Program-made: the position numbers and the translations under genes
DNA from: Oscheius dolichura
Lineage: Eukaryota; Nematoda; Chromadorea; Rhabditida; Rhabditidae
Assembly: GCA_932521035.1 (NCBI GenBank)
Contig: OW051496.1
Location: 7,564,001-7,628,000 of the forward strand
DNA length: 64,000 nucleotides
Direction of reading: 5' to 3'
The notes under the pieces: generated by a model
Database searches by the model: none
Seen by the model: only the letters and a program-made list of their open reading frames with translations
What the model was told of the DNA's origin: nothing
In this document: positions 58,005 to 64,000 of the stretch, in pieces
Layout: each line of letters starts with the position of its first letter
How positions within the stretch are numbered: the first letter of the stretch is position 1

Positions 58005-60875
58005 CTAGACGAGGAGAGTCGGCTGAGTGTACGAGGTGAGGGAGTGCCTCGGGGTGAGGAGGCGCTGTCTTTCCGAAAAGGCGACGGAATGCCGTTTGTT
58101 GCTCTGGATCGAGTGCCTCTTCGTGTTGCTCTGAAAGGGTCGGCTATATTCTGGGAATGCAGGACGACGCACCCTGGAGCGGACCTCCTCGTCCAGGTCG
58201 TGAACAATCTCATAGACGGACTTGGCCGTTGTCTCAGGAAGGTTTCTAAAGATATCTCGTGAGGAGATTAAAGGAGGGCGGGGAACCTGAAGACATAGAC
58301 GATGACGAAGGGCTGTACACAGGTGAGGAACATGTAGAAGCCGGGGGAGAAGAAGGCATTGAAGACGGGGAAGAGAATGGTCAGCGGTAGACTAGAGGCG
58401 AACATCGTCACGAAGACAATCTGGAAGTGGAGGATCACTGGAGCCGGGGGGAAGGCTCACCTGGGCAGCTGCCACTCGAGCAGACGGAGGAAAGAGTTCC
58501 GTGATGAGGAGAGTGGACAGGGCCTGGATCCCAGTGGCGCCGTGAAGTTCCGAGAGGATTTCATTGGCAATGACTAAAAGAATCCCGTTATCCTTCCAGC
58601 AAAAATAGACAAACCAAGCCAGACAGTAATGGCCGAGGGAGACTCGAAGTAGACCAACAGTTGAGCGACTACCATGATCAGGATCTTGGAATAGCTGAAC
58701 CATTTCAATTATTTGGGAGAAGACACGGCTTACGCCAAGGCGGCAGCGAGGCAGAAGACGAATCGCCGACCGTAACGGTCCATAAGGAGAGTACCCATCA
58801 TTCGCAACGGGGCGAAGAGGAGGTGGATGACGAAGTTGGCTTGCATCGACTGGGTGACGGTCAGCCCCATTTGGACGTGGATTGTCACCATGTAGAGGCC
58901 TTCTATGGCTTGGAGAGATAGAGCCTGGTGAACCATCACGGAGATGATGATGTAGAGGGCGGTGCGGAGGGACTCGTCCCGGCAGATGTCCTTCGGGGTG
59001 AGCTTCTTCTCCGACGTCAGCTGGGTTTCCATCACACACTCCGTGAGAACCTCGTCTAATTAGGGGTTCTTTGTCATTCTGTCCTCCCACCTGCTTCACT
59101 GCCTTTCTTCCTCTGGTAGAAGCAGACGGATCTCTTGGCCTCGTCTCTCCTCCCCTTGGAGACGAGCCATCTGGGCGACTCGGGGAGGAAGACCGTCGCG
59201 AGGAAAAGCATGAAGCACCTATATCTCTGGATTAACAGAAGAAAGGGTGGGGAGACTTACAGTATGAGGGAGATGGCCGGGATGATCATCCACCTATCAA
59301 CAGTGCCGAAGATCCCCGGCTGGGCGAACAGGAACATAAGCAGAGAGCCGAAGAGCGTCCCCATTTGGAGAGCAGTCGAGACGAAACCTGGAATTATCTT
59401 GGTCATTTAACTGAAAGGCTCTCAACCTCTGCTGGTGTCGGTGGCACATTCCGTCAGGTAGATGGTAGTGGCTATAAACTGGCAGGGGATCGTCAGCCCC
59501 AGGGCTATCTGCCCGAGGAAGTACAACTCCGCCGAGCTGGTCAACCCAGCGATCAGCTGTAGGAGGGCTACGGCGAGGCCGGCCGCAAACCTGAGGAACA
59601 GTATGGCATCGATGCGAAGGTAGAGTGTACCTGACGTAGACGGTGACAAACTTCCGGCCCTTGCTGTCTAGCCGCGGGAGGACGAAGACCGTCGACATGG
59701 CCACGCCGATGCCCAGACCCAGGGTCATCCCAGAGGTGAGGAGCGATACTCTGAACAGATTTCTTCGCATGTGCTCAACCTTTTGATCCTCGGTTCATTA
59801 AAGGCCACTTTTTTTCTCTTCTCTCCCGGGTGTCAGTCGCAAGGGCACCCTTTACGCTCTCTGATAAGGGAGTTTCGAGAGAAAGATGATCCCGTTGCAA
59901 AAGGGAGCAACACATGAGGCGATTGTCAAGATGGACTCGGCGGTCTCGTCTTCAGTTTGGCCAGGAACTCATCCTCGCCCAAAGGGGAGACGAGGATACA
60001 GGTTGGAGGAGGCAGAGTCCTCGCTGTCTTCCCAGGATGGCCCAGCTCATCTTTCTATGACTTTTCGTAATCCTCCCAGCAGCCTCCAAAGCTCACTGCC
60101 CTTATCGTGCCGTTTGTTTTGCTTTTCAGCTAACTATTTGGCTTTTTCATACCTGCCCTATCTGCGCCTTATCTGGTTGTGCCCTCTGGAGTAACAGCTC
60201 CGAAAAAAGTGTCCGTTTCCGATGAAAAAAGTTGCCATTTTGTGTACTCATAGAAGCAGAGACATGATAATGAACGTACCCGGAATTGCCAGCCACAATG
60301 CCGTAGTGGTGGTAGAGGGTGGAGTTGAACATCTCGGACAGCGGCTGGGCCAGGGTGCTGAAGGTCATCACCTGGAGTTCGGTGAAGATGCCAAACAGGC
60401 CATAGGCCAGGATCGTCAGCAGGAGATTCCTACTCAGCGTGGGCCTGGAAGTTTACTCTTTTCCATGGGGACACTGGCACCTCATTGTGAAATCCTCCCT
60501 GGCCATTCCCCGGCGGTTCTTTTTCAATCCTTGGAGATTACAGAAACCGTTTATTTGATCAATTTTGCAAAATTTCAGCACTAGGGAGTGTTAGCTGGTG
60601 AGAAAAGTCAAAAATTCGATAAATGGGCCGGCAGATGGCCGGAGGAGGACGAGTATACCATATGGGCATAGCAGTTATGAATTTTCACGGCTCTATGGGA
60701 TTTCTCCTCACATATTTTTAAAATATTAGAATACTGTAATATTAGAATAAGGATCCCGCAACGAAAAGTCGAATTGGCCGTGACCCGTTAGAAATGAACA
60801 AGATACGGTAGAATTATTGGGTGAACAGTAAGGAATAAGGAAAAAGGCGACTCACCTCTCGACAAATGTTCTCAT
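58005..60875 (-). CDS. SLC2 (GLUT)-like sugar transporter
   Basis: Twelve-TM facilitative transporter of the major facilitator superfamily, from about ten exons. The start at 60875 (MRTFVER) splices over an intron of about 400 nt to PTLSRNLLLTILAYGLFGIF. Then come MTLGLGIGVAMSTVFVL, LGLTIPCQFIATTIYLTECA, STALQMGTLFGS, and the family signature FLPESPRWLVSKGRRDEA. After a cytoplasmic loop (KKLTPKDICRDESLRTALYI) come MMGTLLMDRYGRRFVFCLAA and LFPPSARVAAAQV. The rest includes FVTMFASSLPLTILF and NLPETTAKSVYEI, equivalent to the PETKG motif. The tail is Arg/Ser-rich (RQRLLTPRHSLTSY). The exon junction near 59780-60280 is the least certain. Substrate unknown. Confidence 0.85.
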
Positions 60876-62516
60876 CTTCTTGAAGTGACTGGGGGTGGCC
60901 TCTCTCCTGGAGTAACTTCTTCAAAGACGCCTCCTCTGCACCGGTTGTTTGCCTATTGTCTGCGTTATCAGGTATCCGACGCCGTGGTCGAATCACTCGA
61001 CGAACGTTTCGGAGGAGGGGAGCAAAGTGGCCGGCAGATAAAAGGGGGACCGGGGGTTGTTTACAGAATACAGGGAGAAGAAACTGATGCCCGGCTCTTT
61101 CTCTGTTTTGTGCCCGGGAGGACACAGTGATTACTGATCACCCGTCCCCATCCATCATCCTCGACCACCCAGTCACCCCAGCTATTTGTTGTCGTTTTTC
61201 CCATGTCGGACGAGGAGAGCCGGCGTGTCGTAGCCGGTGTAATGCACGTGGCGGAGACGAACGAGTGCTCCTCCACCTGTCTCCACCTACTACTACTCAT
61301 CTATCCTCTCAAGCTATACTACTCGTCCCTCACAACGGGCACCCTATCTCTAACCCGTTTTAAATTGGAGTGATTCTCTCGGCCTCGCGGCTACGGTAAT
61401 GAAGAATTTGGGCGAGTGTCCCAGAGACGAGGAAGGACCCTGGGACGAGTAAGGGGCACCCAGAGAAGCTTCGATGTTCTCCCAACTAGTTGATTTCCCC
61501 TGCCCGCTGTTCTTTCACAACGGAACTTTTCAAAAGCGTCCCCCTCCCTCGATCGTCGATCACCGGTTTTTTTACCGCCCTCCTCCGCTCTTCTGAAGTT
61601 TTCCCTCCGCTATTTGTATCGGCATCGCCAGATGGCCATCCAACAAAGTAGAAGACAAAGAGGCGCCCACAAGTCGCCTTTATTAATTACCTGGCCATTG
61701 TGTGTAATGCCCAGCTCGCTCCCGTAATCCAGCCGTCTGCCACAAATCTCTCTCCCCCACCTCCTGATAATCAGGAACCTCCCGGGATAGATCTATACTC
61801 CTATCTGCCCTGTCTGTCACATGCTCTCTTTCTGTACTGGGAAACATGATCCGGGCAGATCCTCCCCCGCCAGGAATACCCTAGAGACACACTTGTTCTC
61901 CAAATATACTTCTCCTTCCTTTTTTTTATGTCTGCTACCAACACCTCCTCTATCATCAATGATGAGCAAAAACAAACAATTGTCTATCTTGTGCGGCTAT
62001 TACAGCTTTGATCACTTGTTGTGTCTCTTTTTGCTTTAAACAAAATTATTATCAGTTTCTTCCTCCTCTTGTTCATCTGCAACATCAAAATATGCTGATT
62101 ATTCGTCTTTAAACAGCAACATGATAATAATCACTATTTCTAATCTAAATTTACTAATTTATCAAAACAAATGACATTCGTTCGATGATTACCTACTAAA
62201 CATGAGCTCCTCTCTCAATCTTTTGTATTAGTTTTACTTTGTGATAAATATAAACTCAATAAATCATCGAAATACAATCCCTCCGCAGAAACACAGAGCT
62301 GGAAAAGATGGATCGTGTTTCGAGATTTTGAAAGAGTTCCTGCTGAACAACTGCCTCTTTATAGTCTCCCATCCGCAATCTCCCCGATACTCGTTGATTT
62401 CATTTCGAGCCTCAATTGCCCAATAAAATAGAAGAAAAGAAGACTTTCCTTTCTCTCATTATTCTCATAAAATACAAATATTTGCAGCAACTAGGTGATG
62501 ATATGAATGACTTCTT
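60876..62516. other. 1.6-kb divergent intergenic region
   Basis: GC-rich to about 61.9 kb, then AT-rich. No supported gene on either strand. It should include the promoters of the SLC2-like gene (left) and the four-TM gene (right). Confidence 0.45.
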
Positions 62517-63181
62517 ATGGAACTCAGCTGCTGTCTGTGCCTCGAGGGCACTAGAATTATCATCGACGAAGAGATTGTCCGCTCGCCCGATGAGAGCTAC
62601 AATTGTTGCCAGGGCGCCGTCCACATCAAGGTAAAATCCGTCCCTCACACCTCAATCAATATTACAGAGAGCCTGTTTCTATACCGGAGTTTCGGCCATA
62701 GTTCTCTGTGTCTTCAGCGTCATTTGCATGTTTTTCGGTGTTTATTCAGTAAATCTCTGGCTGGACATTGCATTAATTGGGCTAAATTTCGTAGTGGCCG
62801 TTATCATGTTGATAGGGTTGTATTATGAAAAAGCCCTTCTAATGATCCCTTTCATTGTCAGCGAGGTAAGTGACCCTTTAATAATAGAACAAGAAGCTAA
62901 ATTCAGATCAGCCAATGTGTTGGTTTCTTTGTTTTAGCCTCATATGTCCTCTATTTTACAATTGTGATAAAAAACCAGCGATTCTACCAAAAATTTGGTA
63001 AGGACACCATTTTTACAAAATAAAAACTTGAAGTTCAGACCAAATTCTAATGGTAATTTCAATCTATTTGGGAATATTTGTTTGCGGGGCTGCTGTTTGG
63101 ATAGCTGCTAAATGTTATCATTATCTTCGCGGACGTGAAGAGATCATCCGGTATCCGGAAGATCGCTGCATGTGGGCATGA
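62517..63181 (+). CDS. Four-transmembrane protein, LAPTM-like
   Basis: Four exons keep frame. A Cys-rich cytosolic start (MELSCCLCLEGTRIIIDEE) and SPDESYNCCQGAVHI are followed by TM1 (YTGVSAIVLCVFSVICMFFG). TM2 is LWLDIALIGLNFVVAVIMLI, TM3 is ISQCVGFFVLASYVLYFTIV and TM4 is ILMVISIYLGIFVCGAAVWI. A short tail reads KCYHYLRGREEIIRYPEDRC. Topology and the Cys-rich N-terminus recall the lysosomal LAPTM4/5 proteins, but there are no PPxY motifs. I would describe it as LAPTM-like only by layout. Confidence 0.6.
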
Positions 63182-63315
63182 GAGCTTTTCTTCTTCTTTA
63201 CAACGGGTTCTAAAAATCACCAGAAAGGATACTCATTTGTTTCTCTAATGAATTCTTTACTCTACTTCTATGTTACACGTGGATAGGAAAAGTATAAAAA
63301 AATCTACAATTGGGT

Positions 63316-64000
63316 TTAATTGCCAGGCGAGAGGGCATCTACTCCTGGTAGAACTTTTCCTTCCAAAAGCTCTAGACTGGCTCCGCCACCCGTGGAGCAG
63401 TGGCTAACTTTGTCTTCAGCATTCCATTTTTTGGCAGCTGTAGCAGTATCTCCTCCCCCTAAAAAGATCAATCTGTATATATCATAGGTTTTGTTCCTTT
63501 AAAGATAAAGAAAAAAAAACATACCAATAATTGTGGTAGCTCCATTCTTGGTGGCTTCAATTACAGCATCCATCAGAGACTTTGTACCATGACTGAACTT
63601 CTCAAATTCAAAAACTCCGGCAGGTCCATTCCAAACAATTGTCTTGGCTCTAAGTACGGCTTCCTTAAATTGCTTCGATGATTCTGGTCCTACGTCGAGA
63701 CCCATTTGATCTATACATTAAATTAGTGTACTCTATGCGTAGATTCAAACCTTCAGGAATACCATCCTTCAAGTTGACCACTTGATCTTTAGCATCTTCA
63801 GCAAATTTGTCACCAATGACGAAGTCGACTGGGAGATGAATTTTGACATTTTTCTCCTTAGCTTTTTCCATGAGTTCATTGATAATCTTTGCTCCTTCTT
63901 CGTCGTATAATGATTTTCCAATAGAAACTCCTTGCGAGATCTTCAAAAAAGTGTAAGCCATTCCGCCACCAATGATCATCTCGTCCACTTTGTCCAAAAG
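63316..64000 (-). CDS. pgk-1: Phosphoglycerate kinase, 3' part
   Basis: Glycolytic enzyme making ATP from 1,3-bisphosphoglycerate; only the C-terminal portion is in the window and the gene continues to the right. Blocks are [74 protein letters not shown] and [14 protein letters not shown]. The end is [20 protein letters not shown] and VDALSPGN. These include the nucleotide-binding GGGDTAT and the [12 protein letters not shown] helix. Introns of 41-66 nt. Confidence 0.97.

Noticed and set aside
63485-63510. TTAAAGGAAC-like string in a PGK intron resembling MITE tips
   Set aside because: Only the ten-base tip matches, with no inverted partner or TTAA on the other side.

Overview
The window is eukaryotic and almost certainly from a nematode with a very compact genome. 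The evidence is a nuclear receptor with the P-box CRACAAFFRR typical of expanded nematode receptors, a two-Ig ZIG-like secreted protein, a mini-Crumbs (CRB-3-like), an UNC-93-like transporter, a ZP/cuticlin-like membrane protein, and introns that are mostly 34-45 nt with TTTCAG or TTTTAG acceptors. The species cannot be named from the sequence. All gene models were built by eye from splice signals, reading-frame continuity and remembered family motifs; no search was run.

Layout. 0-2 kb: 3' end of EMC4 (+) and a prodomain-less matrix metalloproteinase (-). 2-13 kb, C/T-rich and GC-rich: a TTAA-flanked MITE, a one-TM acidic protein (-), an LHFPL tetraspan (+), about 4 kb without a recognisable gene, and TMEM164 (+). 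13-28 kb, mostly AT-rich: an alpha-type nicotinic receptor subunit (+) with a tRNA-Phe in an intron, ADP/ATP carrier (-), CRB-3-like (-), dUTPase (-), sulfite oxidase (+), DUSP12 (+), DDI1 (-). 28-34 kb: UNC-93/MFSD11-like (-), a probably broken F-box gene (+), a BAR-like coiled-coil protein (+). 35-41 kb: SNW1/SKIP (+) and TFIIF-beta (-) end to end, plus two MITEs. 41-50 kb: ZP membrane protein (+), transaldolase (-), exosome subunit EXOSC7 (+), RING-CH E3-like protein (-), ZIG-like Ig protein (+). 50-64 kb: a head-to-head pair of paralogous zinc-finger genes, a saposin-like secreted protein (+), an unrecognised secreted protein (-), a nuclear receptor (+), an SLC2 sugar-transporter-like gene (-), a four-TM protein (+), and the 3' part of phosphoglycerate kinase (-).

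The genes do not form one pathway. Housekeeping genes (PGK, transaldolase, ANT, SUOX, dUTPase, exosome, TFIIF, SNW1) are interspersed with membrane, secreted and neuronal-type genes. Housekeeping blocks tend to be AT-rich and tissue-type blocks GC-rich, and the composition switches inside at least two genes. Other features of note are a dispersed hairpin-forming motif built on TGCCGAGATTTTACGGG, a GC-AG intron that splits the catalytic Cys codon of DUSP12, and the divergent zinc-finger paralogs.
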